Shown: in pieces, positions 47,401 to 57,378 of the stretch
Layout: every line of letters begins with the position of its first letter
Position numbering within the stretch: the stretch's first letter is position 1
NCBI GenBank assembly: GCA_965153355.1
Contig: OZ231126.1
Location: 33,852,001 to 33,916,000, forward strand
Source: Flaccisagitta enflata
Lineage: Eukaryota > Chaetognatha > Sagittoidea > Aphragmophora
Direction: 5' to 3'
DNA: 64,000 bases
The notes under the pieces: model-generated
What the model was told of the DNA's origin: nothing
The model's input: only the letters and a program-made list of their open reading frames with translations
The model's database searches: none
Program-made: the position numbers and the translations under genes

Positions 47401-50357
47401 AGCGCGAGGCTTTAGAGTAGATAATACTGAGGGGTTCAGTAAAAGCTGTATTCATCGCTACAGACGGCTTACAGGGTGTTTCACATCAAATGAAATATAA
47501 GAAAACAATGTCATTCTGCTTTTGAAAATGAGAGAATAATTCTGAAAAAAGATTTTAAGAGCTCTTACACTCCGATTTTTCATGTAAAAATTGCATGGGT
47601 ATAAGTTAAATAGCTTGGCCATAACATTGATGTGAAGAATAATGAATATTTAGAGACAATGTTTTTTCTTTCTTAGAAGTTTTCCTTCAAATTGTTTTCA
47701 CTTCTAAACAGCTTGTGTAACAGATCCCAGATCGATCTCAATTTAAAGATATTCAAATTTTCTTTCATCTGAGTCCAATCTGGCAACTGTAGGTCAAACC
47801 GTTTTGAAGTATGAGCAATTTAAAGATAAACATTTTGGATACAAAAACAGTAAATAATCATTTTACTTCAAATCCATGTTTTGGCCAGACTACTTAACTC
47901 AGACCAATGAAATTTTTACATGAAAAATTGGAGCTAAAAATTATATGAATCTAAAAATTATATGAATTTTTTTTTTAAAATTGTTTTTTTCAATTTTAGA
48001 GACACAATGGCATCGTGTTCTCATATTTCATTTGATGTGAAACACCCTGTAGTAACACGTCTTCTCACGTAACTACGTACGTATAATGTAGCAGTGTGAC
48101 TTCAATCTCTTGTCTATTCATAGAAATTAGTGATGTCAAAGAATTTTGATTGGCGCCATCTGAACAACCATGATTATTGATTAAGTTTGTTTACCCTTTC
48201 GAATTGTTAATTCAATTGCTAATTGGTAATTGTAAATTTCAAATTTCGAATTTCAAATTTCAAATTTCAAATTTCAAATTTCAAATTTCAAATTGTAAAT
48301 TGTAAATTGTAAATTGCAAATTGCAAATTGCAAATTGCAAATTGCAAATTGCAAATTGCAAATTACAAATTACAAATTACAAATTGTAAATTGTAAATTG
48401 TTAATTGTTAATTATTGATTGTTAAATTTCTTGCGCATTAACTTTCAGAACAAAGACTTCAATTTTTAGTCGCGGACACGCGACTCTAGAACTCGCCGTG
48501 TCGTCCTGTTGGTCGGTCGGTCGGTCATTTTTCTGTTTTTCGCTCCTGCCCACTCGTGCGGGGGGAGTGTATACAGCCTTGTTTTCAAACCATTCAAATG
48601 AAAATTGTTCCAATCCGTAAATGAATCACAAAATCTTACCTGATTGGCCAAGAACATATTCCCGGGGACAGTTGGTCCATTGACAAAAGCATTATTGGCG
48701 TATCCACTCATTTGCACGTTGGGCTGTACTGCCTGTGGCCAAATCAGATGGTCATTAAGTCGGGGTGCAAACAAAGGCAAAGTTTCGGTTTCAGTAACTT
48801 TTTATAACTATATTCATGAGCATGATGTAATTTTTTAAATAAAATTTATAGTTATGTATTTTATTGTTATCTTACTAGTGAAAGAAAACCTAGTAAAATT
48901 AAGGGATTGCTTTGTTGTATTCACAAAGATAAGAAATAATCACTGAAAGTAATAGATTCCTTGAAAATTGTAGAGCAAAAATTCAAAACCTGTGAAGGGA
49001 AAATTCTAAGTCTTTAACAAATTGAATAATTTTGCATTTCTAAAAACATGGCCCTCATCTTATATGTTCTTAGAATGAGGCCATGTTTTCGAAAATGCAA
49101 AATTTTGTATTTAGAGAGAGTCTTAGAATTTTCCCTAAGACTGGTCAGGTTGCAAAATCAAATTTTTTATAGAATACCTGTTCTTTTTCTCCCCTTTTTA
49201 CTTGCTCAGCACTCTCTTTTTTAACTGCAAATGATCTTCTATGCAAAACTAAAATAAATATAATATAATAATTATATTCTTTAGTGAAAATAATCAAAAT
49301 CAGTAAAATTAAGAATATTGAAAATATTGTTTTGACCCCTCAAATTTGGTCTTCGTTTGCACCTCGACTTAAAACTCATTATCAATATATCCATCCATGT
49401 GCATGTTGGGCGGTACTGCCTGTGGTTTGATCAGATGCGACATTATTTATGTATACATAACATTCATTTGCACATTGGGCAATACTGCCTGAAGAATTAT
49501 CAGATGTGTCATCGAGTGTGTTTCTAGTAACGACAAGAATCTCGATGGTTCCCGTGAAACATGATTTTGGGGTGAACACAGATTCAACAGTCCCACGAGG
49601 GAGTGAGCAAAGTGAGTGAGCGAGCCTGTGAAAAGAGCGAGCGAGCGAAGCAAGCGTAGCAAATCAGAGCGCTGCGGATTGAGTGAGCAGAGTGCGCGGT
49701 GCGAGCAAACGAACATGGCGAGCGACCGAGTGGCTTTTTCAAAACGCGATTGTCACGACTAAAAACAGGCCCAGTATCATTACATCCACCCATTTGCACG
49801 TAGGCGGAACTGCTTCTTGTATAATCAGATGCGTCACAATTGCTGTATCCACCCATATGCATACCAGGATTTTAAGGTCAGGAAAATTCAGCACCAAGAA
49901 TTATCCAATCAGTTTTTTTTTTATCTTTGATCACTAATTAAGATCTTTGCATGTTATTGTGTTGTTAAGGATAAATGGAACACTGACTTCTGTGCAAGAA
50001 ATTATGAGCAAGTTAAGGAATTTCGTTTTAGTCGCGTGCACGCGACTCTACAACTTATTCTGTCTGTCGGTTGGTCTGTCTGTCAGTCGGCAACGCTTTG
50101 CTTCGTCGTTTTACGTCATTATAAGTCATTTTTAGTTATCTAAAGTTATTTTTAGTCAATTTACATTTAGTCTCTTAGTCTTGTGGTCTTATGGTCAACC
50201 GATTTCAGGCCTTACGTAACATTAAAAAAAGAATCAACATATTATGAACATTGACTCTAACTTTTATGATGTTAGCTTTCAATTTACTCGCATTTTACTC
50301 TGGTTGAAAGAGAGAGAGAGAGTAGAGAGAGAGAGAGAGAGAGTAGAGAGAGAGAGA

Positions 50358-50439
<82 letters not shown>

Positions 50440-52129
50440 ACTATTACTCCCAAAGATAGACAGACAGACAGACAGAGAGAGGGAAAAAGTGACACAGAGA
50501 AACCGAAATTAAATAATTAAAACAGACAGGCAGTCAACCAAACAGCATGAAATGCACACACAGAAAACCACAATGAAAAAAAAAAAGATTTCCCTTTACG
50601 ACTTTTTTCCGGTCGGTGATAGCCACATTTATTGGTAATAATTTCAACATACTTCCTCAGTAGTATGAATCATTAAAAAATCGTTTCTTTTTAGTCAGAC
50701 ATGAATTGATAAGATTGATTAAAAAGATCTTCTCTTATGGCATGTTGGAGAGCCCTCCCCTTCCCCCCCCCCCGTAAAATTGTCCAGCTTATCAAATGTG
50801 TGCGATGCGACTCTACATCCCACTCTGTTGATCCATTCATTGGTCCGTGGGTCCATCCGTCCGTCCATCCATCCGTTCATCTGTCCGTCCGTCACACTTT
50901 CTTTTTTTGCGGTCTTTGGCGTCACTGCTCCTGCCTGAATGGTCAAGTGACCTCAAATACGACTCCTGCCCATCTGCACGCAACTGGGGTAGCCGTGTAA
51001 CCAGCCTTGTTTTTGACCACTCTTGAGGCTCCGAATGTTACCATCAGAAGACATCAGGCTGACAGGCCCGAGGCCCGCAAAATGGCCATCAGGCCCGCCA
51101 GTATATCTAGCTGCGGGCCCGATGGCTCGCTGCAACTTTGTATGGTATCTTTTATTTTTTCATCAGAGCTTATTTGACTGATCATTGTATCATTGTATCA
51201 TTGGTCCCACTTAATATTAGAGCAACTTCTCCTATTGTTTTGCAATTACACTTACTACTACTACCATGCATCCTCCCTTCCTTCCTTCCCTCCTTCCTTC
51301 CTTCACCTCCTTCCCTTCCTTCCTCCCCTTCCCCTTCCTTCCTTATTCCTTCCTCCCTTCCTACCTCCCTGTAGTTTCCTTTCTTCCTTCCTTCCTCCAT
51401 TCTTTCCTTCCTTCCTTCCTTCCTCCCTCCCTTCCTTCTTTCTTTCTTCCTCCCTCTATTTTTACTCCTTCCTTCCTTCTTTCCTTCCTTCCTACCAATA
51501 AGGATGGATAGAAGGACCAACTGACAGAGTAATGTAAAGAGTCGCTTGCTCGCAACTAAAAAGTTACCTTGATTGTAATCTTTTTCCTATTTCTTAGATA
51601 ACAGTTTGCATAGATAGAGAAAGTAACACTAACAGCTGTGATGTAGGAGTATATACATATAGACTACTATTATCAGGAAACCTGATATAACAGCATAGCA
51701 GTTGGGCCCGCTGTTTTTCTATTGGGCCCGCAAAAATTGTGAGGAGCGGCTCCACGGGCCCGCTGAAAAAAAAAGTTACTTTTCATCAGGACGTGTTTAT
51801 AGTGACGACAATAATCCTGTTTGTTTCCTTTTAAGGCAATTTCAGCATGAACAAATATTCATAAATTTCAACGTCCCACGAGGGAGTAAGCAAAGTGAGG
51901 TTAAGAACCCGTGAATGGTGCGAGCGAACAAACGAGCGAACGTAGCGAGCGACCGAGTGGCCCTTTCAAACCGCGATTGTCACGAGTAGAAACAGGCCCT
52001 TACGTTGGCGGGAAACGCAGCGGCTTGACCGTAAGTTGGAGGAGGACTGTTGATTCCAGCCACGTTATCGTTCAACCCGGCTTCATTACTGTTCAATCCG
52101 GCCACATTGGATGGTTGCGATAGTTGCAT
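41411..52129 (-). CDS. five-exon proline-rich two-membrane-segment protein, CD225/dispanin-like
   Basis: Exons 52129-52004, 48732-48640, 47314-47180, 44835-44689 and 41689-41411 are all phase 0 and give about 259 residues. The N-terminal part has an SPPPTYGQ (PPxY-like) motif, an Asn-rich middle, a duplicated GGVAYGNV, and TPPPGYVG. The last exon holds two hydrophobic segments (WIWIFFIMMCICIPMFGFFL and a second around VLFLICTIVAITL) linked by a basic loop with QYRGDKERLVKAKRF. That layout and the spaced G-D-A/K pattern resemble the CD225 (IFITM/dispanin) domain, found in small membrane proteins that act at plasma or endosomal membranes; the assignment is tentative. Donors are GTAAGG, GTAAGA, GTATAT and GTAGGA. 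Introns are up to 3.3 kb and packed with mobile elements; a MITE begins 4 bases into intron 1. Confidence 0.7.
42075..43054 (-). mobile_element. long palindrome/(GTCY)n element, minus orientation
   Basis: Starts AACAAGGCCAACACGTGTAA and ends AGCGGGGTGTAGAGTCACGA plus GCATGCGACTAAAAT, the reverse of the family head. The 980-bp interior is mostly AAAATGACTTAAAATGAC-type degenerate repeats, with a non-repetitive block at about 42660-42910 that ends CATCTTGGCGGAAAGAAA and CTTTTATTTCCGCCAAGATA, i.e. bounded by inverted words, so a second element may be nested. Confidence 0.65.
43074..43325 (+). mobile_element. partial palindrome/(GTCY)n element
   Basis: CGCGTGCATGCGACTCTATA head, GTCTGTCGATCC tract, GCTCCTCCCAAAATGCTCTA core, then a second GTCC/GTCT tract at 43255-43315. 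The tail is missing and a foldback element starts at 43332. Confidence 0.6.
43332..44264. mobile_element. foldback element with nested TA-flanked insertion
   Basis: Left end ATACTGTAGATGTCGTCTAG and right end ATCTACTGTAT. The arms pair over several hundred bases, including CCATGGAAACACATTTCCAT, TTTGAGGGAACATTG and CCACAGTATGTTCTGTAAGA with its reverse at 43660-43685. The loop is at about 43600-43650. The right arm is interrupted by the element at 43770-44113. Outer ends match 8999-9502. Confidence 0.85.
43770..44113. mobile_element. 344-bp MITE inserted at TA
   Basis: Inverted ends CCGTATTTCTTG...CAAGAAATACGG with further pairing of TTATCGCCC and GGGCGTTAA. It is flanked by TA on both sides; the uninterrupted left arm of the host foldback shows the empty site (AAATACATGG), proving insertion with a TA duplication. 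Confidence 0.88.
44424..44609 (+). mobile_element. palindrome/(GTCY)n element
   Basis: Head TCGCGTGCTTCGCGA, CTACACCCCGCTTTGTCTGT, CTGCTCCTGCCCAAATGCTC core, CACCCGCACGCGACTGGTGT, end GTGTATCCGGCCTTGTT. Complete. Lies just downstream of an exon of the CD225-like gene. Confidence 0.8.
44897..45360 (+). mobile_element. palindrome/(GTCY)n element interrupted by another copy
   Basis: Head TCGCATGCACGCGACTCTAC at 44904; the body resumes at 45137 with GTCGTTTTACGCCATTTTAA, then TAGTCTCTTAGTCTTTCGGT-like repeats and CCGCACGCGACTGTAAGGTC and GGCCATGTT. The copy at 50025-50214 shows the uninterrupted order. Confidence 0.75.
44954..45136 (+). mobile_element. palindrome/(GTCY)n element nested in the previous one
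   Basis: TTGGTCGCGGACTAGCGACT head, TATAAGAGGCTTTGTCCGTC, GAGAGTCGAAAGTGGGAAAA, and end GTATCGGCTAGCTTGTT. Inserted in the core of the element at 44897-45360 next to a T-run. Confidence 0.75.
45360..45428. repeat. 68-bp direct repeat, left copy
   Basis: ATCTCCCATAGAATATTGAG through AGTGTCAAATTGTGTCA. The same sequence follows at 46926-46988. Both copies come directly after a GGCC..TGTT element end. Confidence 0.9.
45620..46500. repeat. (ATATC/ATATATC)n satellite
   Basis: Nearly 900 bases of ATATCAT and ATATATC words with some CTGTC or CGTAT variants. Ile-Tyr-Ser-His open frames across it are artefacts. Confidence 0.97.
46500..46925. repeat. GATAGAGCTAGGGATAGGTCT degenerate repeat ending in GGCCTTGTT
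   Basis: Repeats of GGTCTGATAGAGCTAGG with a period near 21-22 bases, closed by GCTCGGCGCACCGTCTTGGC and CGTGTATCCGGCCTTGTT, the terminus of the palindrome/(GTCY)n family. Likely a family member whose core is this minisatellite. Confidence 0.6.
46926..46988. repeat. 68-bp direct repeat, right copy
   Basis: Same sequence as 45363-45428. See that entry. Confidence 0.9.
47471..48050. mobile_element. 580-bp element with long inverted ends
   Basis: ACAGGGTGTTTCACATCAAA at 47471 and its reverse at the right end, pairing for 35 bases and again in an inner block (CTCCGATTTTTCATGTAAAA against its reverse near 47915). No coding frame. It sits in the intron between exons 2 and 3 of the CD225-like gene. 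Confidence 0.8.
48231..48424. repeat. (AAATTTC / AAATTGC / AAATTGT)n satellite
   Basis: Seven-base units that change in blocks from AAATTTC to AAATTGT, AAATTGC and AAATTAC. Confidence 0.95.
48463..48583 (+). mobile_element. short palindrome/(GTCY)n element
   Basis: GTCGCGGACACGCGAC head, GTCCTGTTGGTCGGTCGGTC tract, CTCCTGCCCACTCGTGCGGG, and TATACAGCCTTGTT end. 121 bp, the shortest complete copy. Confidence 0.8.
49395..49866 (-). repeat. tandemly duplicated, decayed copies of an exon of the CD225-like gene
   Basis: Three to four copies of the acceptor and start of the exon at 48732-48640 occur: near 49428 (AVPPNMHMDGYIDN), near 49487 (AVLPNVQMNV), near 49822 and near 49866. Each shows CAG or AAG then GCAGT on the minus strand and CAGATGCGTCA-like flank. 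None keeps the donor end of the exon. Interrupted by the MITE at 49518-49773. Cryptic alternative exons are possible. Confidence 0.65.
49518..49773 (-). mobile_element. GCTC-rich MITE, minus orientation
   Basis: GTGTTTCTAGTAACGACAAG start and TTGTCACGACTAAAAACAGG end; core of GAGCGAGCGAAG and GAGTGAGCAGAGTG words. About 256 bp. Confidence 0.8.
50025..50214 (+). mobile_element. palindrome/(GTCY)n element
   Basis: TTTTAGTCGCGTGCACGCGA head, CTGTCTGTCGGTTGGTC tract, CGTCGTTTTACGTCATTATA core, TAGTCTCTTAGTCTTGTGGT, end degraded to CAGGCCTTACG. Gives the intact order for the nested pair at 44897-45360. Confidence 0.75.
50307..50440. repeat. (GA)n and (AC)n microsatellites
   Basis: GAGAGAG-AGTAGAGAG to about 50359, then AC for about 70 bases. 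Confidence 0.98.
50799..51011 (+). mobile_element. palindrome/(GTCY)n element, head eroded
   Basis: GTGCGATGCGACTCTACATC head remnant, GTCC/ATCC tract, GCTCCTGCCTGAATGGTCAA core, CATCTGCACGCAACTGGGGT, end GTGTAACCAGCCTTGTT. Confidence 0.7.
51275..51500. repeat. (CTTC)n tract
   Basis: CCTTCCTT units with CCCT variants over about 220 bases. Pro-Ser-Phe and Arg-Lys-Gly frames are artefacts. Confidence 0.95.
51791..51999 (-). mobile_element. GCTC-rich MITE with internal deletion
   Basis: GTGTTTATAGTGACGACAAT start, CCCACGAGGGAGTAAGCAAA, CGAACGTAGCGAGCGACCGA and end GTCACGAGTAGAAACAGGCC. It abuts the donor of exon 1 of the CD225-like gene: GTAA then the element end. Confidence 0.8.
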
Positions 52130-52254
52130 TTTTCTATGAGAAAAGTAAAGTGTTAGGAAGGCTGGTGAGATTCAAGTTTCCCGGAAAGCATGGGCAAATG
52201 ATGAGTGGAAATCGTTTGAAAATCAGAACTAGCTATTTCCAGCCATCTTACCTG

Positions 52255-52402
52255 TTTTGTTTTGTTTTGTTTTGTTTTGTTTTGTTTTGTTTTGTTTTGT
52301 GTTGTGTTGTGTTGTGTTGTGTTTATTATTTGTGTTTTGTTTTGTTTTTGTTTTGTTTTGTTTTTTTTTTGTTTATTTTGTTTTGTTTTGTTTTGTTTTT
52401 GC
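52255..52402. repeat. (TTTTG)n microsatellite
   Basis: TTTTG pentamers with TGTTG variants over about 150 bases. Confidence 0.97.
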
Positions 52403-52917
52403 CTTTTTCACATGGCAGGTAAAGAAAAAGAAAGGAATGGAAAAGAAATCTTGGTTTCGGCATAAGATTTGCATATAATAAAGATTAAACACAGACTTGA
52501 AAAATGGCCATAAACTCCTCCGCCTGATCGGATTTATTGATAACCCTTATCATACCAAACAATGACGAAAAAGTTCATCAGGGTACAAATTTCTTTTCTT
52601 TTTCATTCAATGATGGTTCATGGTGTTTTTAAATCGCATGTACACTTTTTAATTACATAAAGAACAATCATTGATTCATTAGCACGCCTTCAGCAAAATC
52701 AGCGTGCCCGACAGTAAAACAGAATGCCTCAGCCACGCGGGCACGCTCTGAATGAAGGCCTTGTTATATCATTGAAGTATTTCGTTCTTCTTTGGCTCAT
52801 TGATGTCATTTTTTAGATCAACGGAGACATACTTGTCAATTGAGTCCCTGAATTGTGTATAGCTGAGTCATTTCCCTCACCCTCTCAGTTTCCTTACTCT
52901 CGCTCTGCGTACCAAAA

Positions 52918-53083
52918 AAGGCCGGATACACGGCCAATACCAGTTGCGGACAGGTGGGCAGGGGCGGAAATGCACGTTTTCACACTTTTCGATTCGTGTT
53001 CACGGACGGACGGACGGACGGACCGACGGACGGACGAACGGACAAAGAGAAGCTCTTATAGAGTTGCGTGTCCGCGGCTAAAA
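52918..53083 (-). mobile_element. palindrome/(GTCY)n element, minus orientation
   Basis: Starts AAGGCCGGATACACGGCCAA, contains GGACGGACGGAC, and ends CTCTTATAGAGTTGCGTGTC and CGCGGCTAAAA. Complete GTTGCG-subfamily copy. Confidence 0.8.
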
Positions 53084-53137
53084 GGGGCCATCATCCAGAA
53101 AGCGTCGTTTTCTCTTCTCTGTCAATCCTTCACTGCT

Positions 53138-53275
53138 TTTTGGTTGCGGTAACATAGCCTCTAATAAGCCTTTGTCACGTCGTCCGTCCGTCCGTCCTTT
53201 GTCCGTCCGTCCCACCATCCGTCCGTCCGTCCTCCCGTCCGTCCGTCCGTTGGTCCATCCGTCTCCGTAGAGAAC
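53138..53275 (+). mobile_element. partial palindrome/(GTCY)n element
   Basis: TTTTTGGTTGCGGTAACATA head with broken palindrome, TCTAATAAGCCTTTGTC and a long GTCC array. Tail missing. Confidence 0.6.
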
Positions 53276-53551
53276 GACAAAATGTCGCTTCGAAAACTAG
53301 GTTATCGCGATTAAAAAACACGCAATCAAACTCAAAATCAATATTGATCGATCGTTTTGGTTACCGCAAAATTGACAACTTGAAAACACTTGTTTTTTAA
53401 TCTGGTCTCCCTCGTGGAAGAAATGCAATCATTTCCAACACAAATGTGAACCCGAAAATCAGGTGGGAATCAAATGATGTACACTTATGCCCGCCACCAC
53501 GCTCATTTCCCATAGAAATAGTGCAGGAAGTATTTTGGTTTCCAAACTTAC

Positions 53552-53702
53552 CTAGTGTCTGTAATGGAGGAGGGGCGGGGTGGAGGACATGAGTAGACTT
53601 TATTTTATCATCACCAGATGTTGAGCTAGTATTTGTGATGGAAATAATCTCACTTTTCCCACAAGGAAGACTTGATTCAGATTTGACCATTATTTTGTTC
53701 AA
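53552..53702 (-). CDS. candidate 5' exon, unassigned
   Basis: ATG at 53702 (or 53690) opens a 50-codon frame, MNKIMVKSESSLPCGKSEII onward, ending in a Pro-rich LHPAPPPLQTL and a good GTAAGT donor. It does not join in frame to the next downstream exon at 52129, so it may be a leader exon, part of another gene, or chance. Confidence 0.3.
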
Positions 53703-53833
53703 ATACCGACCTCTGCTTGCCTGATTTAGTGCGTGCGTGTACGTGCGTGTGTGTTCTAAGGTTCATAAAAAAGTTAAACACACACTTGAATAAGCTCAGA
53801 TTCAGAATTAAGTTCAGAGTAAAGAGTAATGGG

Positions 53834-53837
<4 letters not shown>

Positions 53838-53888
<51 letters not shown>

Positions 53889-53975
53889 AAGCAAGAAGGC
53901 AAGCAGCGTAAGTGAGAGAAACAAGATTCAAGTACCAGTGTGCTGCTCTTTCTCTCTCTCTCTCTCTCTATATAT

Positions 53976-54031
<56 letters not shown>
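53838..54031. repeat. (GA)n then (CT)n microsatellites
   Basis: GA run at 53838-53880 and CT runs at 53950-54031 with a short TATATA interruption. The two runs can pair with each other as a hairpin. Confidence 0.97.
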
Positions 54032-54034
<3 letters not shown>

Positions 54035-54189
54035 ATGAAAGTGTAAAAGTGATTAGTTTTGAATTAGGGTCAATTCAACAGAGACACCAGGTAATAAAGT
54101 AGAAGTTTTGACGTTTATTGTACTTTTGACACCTGCGGAGGAATCCTGTTTCCCCCTATGGTTTTCGAGATATTGGGTGTGTGTCTTGG

Positions 54190-54465
54190 GGGGCGTTTCT
54201 AGTCAAAGACGATCGCGGTTTTGAAGGGCCACTCGGTCGCTCATACGTCCGTTGGCTCCACCGCTCACTCCGCTCACTCCGCTCACTCGCTCTGCAGTGC
54301 TCGGCTTTGCTACGCTCGCTTCGCTTGCTCGCTCCGTTCACGGGCTCGCTCACTCACTTCGCTCACTCCCTCGTGGGACAGTTGAAATTCTTGAATATGT
54401 GTTCATGCTATTATCGCGTTTTATCGTAACAAACGCGTTTTTGGCGCTCACTAGAAACACCCCCT
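54190..54465 (+). mobile_element. GCTC-rich MITE, plus orientation
   Basis: GGCGTTTCTAGTCAAAGACG start, GGGCCACTCGGTCGCTC, CCGCTCACTCCGCTCACTC core, end GCGCTCACTAGAAACACCCC. Immediately followed by an opposite copy. Confidence 0.85.
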
Positions 54466-54725
54466 AGGAACGACAAGAATCTCGATTGTTCCCATGAAAC
54501 ACAATTTCAGCGTGAACACGGACACATGAATTTCAACGGTCCCACAAGGAAGTGAACGAAGTGAGTGAGCGATCTCGTGCACGGAGCAAGCAAGCGAAGC
54601 GAGCGGAGCGGAGCAGAGCGCTGCCGCCGCTGCGTAGCGAGTGATTGGAGTGAGCGGTGCAAGCGAACAAACGTAGCGGGCGACCAAGTGGCCCTTTTGC
54701 GATTGTCATGACTAGAAACAGGCCC
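54466..54725 (-). mobile_element. GCTC-rich MITE, minus orientation, head to head with the previous
   Basis: AGGAACGACAAGAATCTCGA start, end GTCATGACTAGAAACAGGCC. The pair makes a 536-bp inverted structure. Confidence 0.85.
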
Positions 54726-54972
54726 ATTCTATAATTTTGTTTTACTTTTTGGGTAAAATGAGACAACACGGTGGGTGGCATGTCACAGATAGAAAACTTT
54801 TTGTCCACAAAGGATTTCAGTTGACTCAGTGGGCAATAATTCTTAGAGCATTCTTAATCTAAATTTGATTATTACTGATGACAAACTAAAAATATGGTTA
54901 TGGAGAGCGAGGGTAGAGATTGAAGAAAATTAGAGAATTTCTCGTATCATTAACGACCGTAAGTTGAAGTTC

Positions 54973-55198
54973 AACAAGGTCAGATACGCGGCCAAAAAGT
55001 AGTCGCTGGCGGGGGGGGGCAGGGGCAGTAACAGAGGTCAGAGGTGGGCAGGGGCAGTATGGGAGTAGGCGGGGCTGTAATGTGGTCGAAACGCGCTGAA
55101 AATGGCATTTTGGCTAATCTCGCGCCATCAAAACTTTCGCATTACCAACCTTCTTACAGACAACGCCTCCTAGAGAGTCGCTTAGACAGCAACTAAGA
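54973..55198 (-). mobile_element. palindrome/(GTCY)n element, minus orientation, GTCY lost
   Basis: AACAAGGTCAGATACGCGGC start, GGCAGGGGCAGTAACAGAGG core, end CCTAGAGAGTCGCTTAGACA and GCAACTAAG. The GTCY tract is absent, so this is a diverged relative. Confidence 0.55.
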
Positions 55199-55689
55199 AT
55201 GAAAAAAAAATTGTTTGAATGGCTAAAAATCGTTTTTGTCATCTACTCCATAGAGTAGATATAGCTTCATGGGTGGTGCGTCGTCAAATAGACGGCACTG
55301 CTACAATTATTCCCTACATAATGTAACGCCATGCTCTAAAACTAGATTTTGCATGGTGTTACCAAGGAAACATGAAGACAAACATAATCTTTTTTTGGAC
55401 AAACTTAACCCTTCATGGAGACCTATCATCCCATGATTTATAATTCTATGAAGATAAAGAGCTTTTCGACTAATATTGAATAGCTTTAATTCATTGGTGA
55501 ATGAGGGAAATAAGGGAAAGAGAGAGAATTCAAAGGCAGAGAGACAATGAGAAAATATGGGTGAGGAAAGGCGAGAAATGGACAATGAGGATGAGGATTA
55601 ACAGATGTTTTTTTTTTGTTGTTTTTGTGTGCTCGAATCAGCCTTTGACGATGAATGGAGCGAATGGGTGACGCTGCCGATAAGTCTTA

Positions 55690-55824
55690 GGGCCTGTTTC
55701 TACTCGTGACAAACGCGTTTTGAAAGGGCCACTTGGTCGCTCTCTACATTATTTGCTCACTCGCTCACTCGCTCCGCGATCAACGGGTAAGATCGCGTTC
55801 GCTGTCGTCACTATAGACATGCCC
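55690..55824 (+). mobile_element. GCTC-rich MITE with internal deletion
   Basis: GGCCTGTTTCTACTCGTGAC start, GGGCCACTTGGTCGCTC, end CGCTGTCGTCACTATAGACA. 135 bp. Confidence 0.75.
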
Positions 55825-56350
55825 TCGCGCTGTCCATATGACGCTAGAGCGACCTGTTACTTTTTCGGTGTTTTTGCGCTTCTTGAGCATACGACTCCTG
55901 CCCAGATGCCCTAGTGACCTTCTCCAAAACTGCTCCTACCCACCCGCACGCGACTAGGGTAGCCTTGTATCCCGCCTTGTTGTCTCACTTGTTCATCATC
56001 GATTTGGTCGAATGGACAATGGACGCGTTAGCCTTGTCTAGCCTTGTCTCGCCTGTCTCATTCCTATCTCTGTTCACAATAACAATTTAATAATTAAGAA
56101 GGGGGTGCAATGGACAATTAACTATTTTAACTATTATATTACTACATAGAATCAAATTTGCAAAAGATTGTATGTGCGAAGAAAACGGACAATTCAACTT
56201 TAGAAAACTAAACTGCACAAGAGATGGTTGAACACATTGAATATGGAAAATCACAGATTGTATCGTTATTGTTCAATGTACATTGTCAAAATGTACATTG
56301 TCAATCGTAATTCTTCCTATTGCGTTTACCTGCTAGTCATCCTTACTTTA
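55825..56350. other. no gene seen; tail of a palindrome/(GTCY)n element
   Basis: CCACCCGCACGCGACTAGGG and TATCCCGCCTTGTT at about 55937-55981 is the tail of a family member whose head is missing. The rest is AT-rich spacer. Confidence 0.6.
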
Positions 56351-56354
56351 TTTA

Positions 56355-56360
56355 TCTTTG

Positions 56361-56444
<84 letters not shown>

Positions 56445-56473
56445 TCATTCTTTCTTTCTTTCTTTCTTTCTTA

Positions 56474-56507
<34 letters not shown>

Positions 56508-56870
56508 CCCTTTCTTTTTACGTTGGGTCGTTGATTCTTTCATTCTTTGATACTCTGTCTGTTTGTCTGTTAGTTTGATTTTTCTTCCCTTCATTTTTTC
56601 TTTCTTTTTTTTTTGTTTTCCTTTCTTTCTTGCTTTCTTTCTCTTTTTCTCTCTTTGTTTGTTTGTTTGTTTGTTTGTTTGTTTGTTTGTTTGTTTGTTT
56701 GTTTGTTTCTTTATTTGTTTGTTTGTTTGTTTGTTTGTTTGTTTGTTTGTTTGTTTGTTTGTTTGTTTATTTCTTTCTTTCTTTCTTTCGTTCTTCCTGC
56801 CTTCCTGAATTCCCTCCTTCCTTCCTTCCTTCCTTCCTTTCTTCCTTTCTTTCTTTCTCTCCTTTCATCC
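56355..56870. repeat. (CTTT)n, (GTTT)n and (CTTC)n microsatellites
   Basis: CTTT at 56362-56515, GTTT at 56655-56770, then CTTC at 56805-56860. Phe-Leu-Ser and Leu-Phe-Val-Cys open frames are artefacts. Confidence 0.97.
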
Positions 56871-57317
56871 CTTTGATCCTCTACCAAGTCTCTCAAAGCA
56901 GTTCTCCCGTGTCTCCATCTGCCAGATGTTGTCTGGCCACGTAGAACTTGACATCTCTGACTTGCACCCATCCCACGTTCTCTCCGGAATTTGGGTCCAT
57001 CCATCCGACTTTTTTCACCAGCAAAGTGAACGTTTTGAAAGTTTTGCCTATTGGGGGTTCGAACCTATGACGACGAACCTCGGCACCACTGGAAAACGCC
57101 AGACCTACCATAAAGGCAATGGGAAAGGTGGCAATGGGAAAGGTGATGGGGAAGGTGTTGGCGAGGGAGTGGGGGGGGATGGGGGAGTGGGGATTGAAGG
57201 AAGGTTGAGTAAAATGGAGAGAAAAGGGGGGAAGGAGGAAGTGGTGATTTAGTATTGTACGGTAATGCAAAGATGGAACTCCGAAGTGTCATTTTATACA
57301 ACATCAACAAATATGAC

Positions 57318-57329
57318 AACAACAATAAT

Positions 57330-57378
<49 letters not shown>

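Noticed and set aside
56228-56944. Phe/Leu/Val/Cys-rich frames resembling membrane proteins
   Set aside because: CTTT and GTTT microsatellites.
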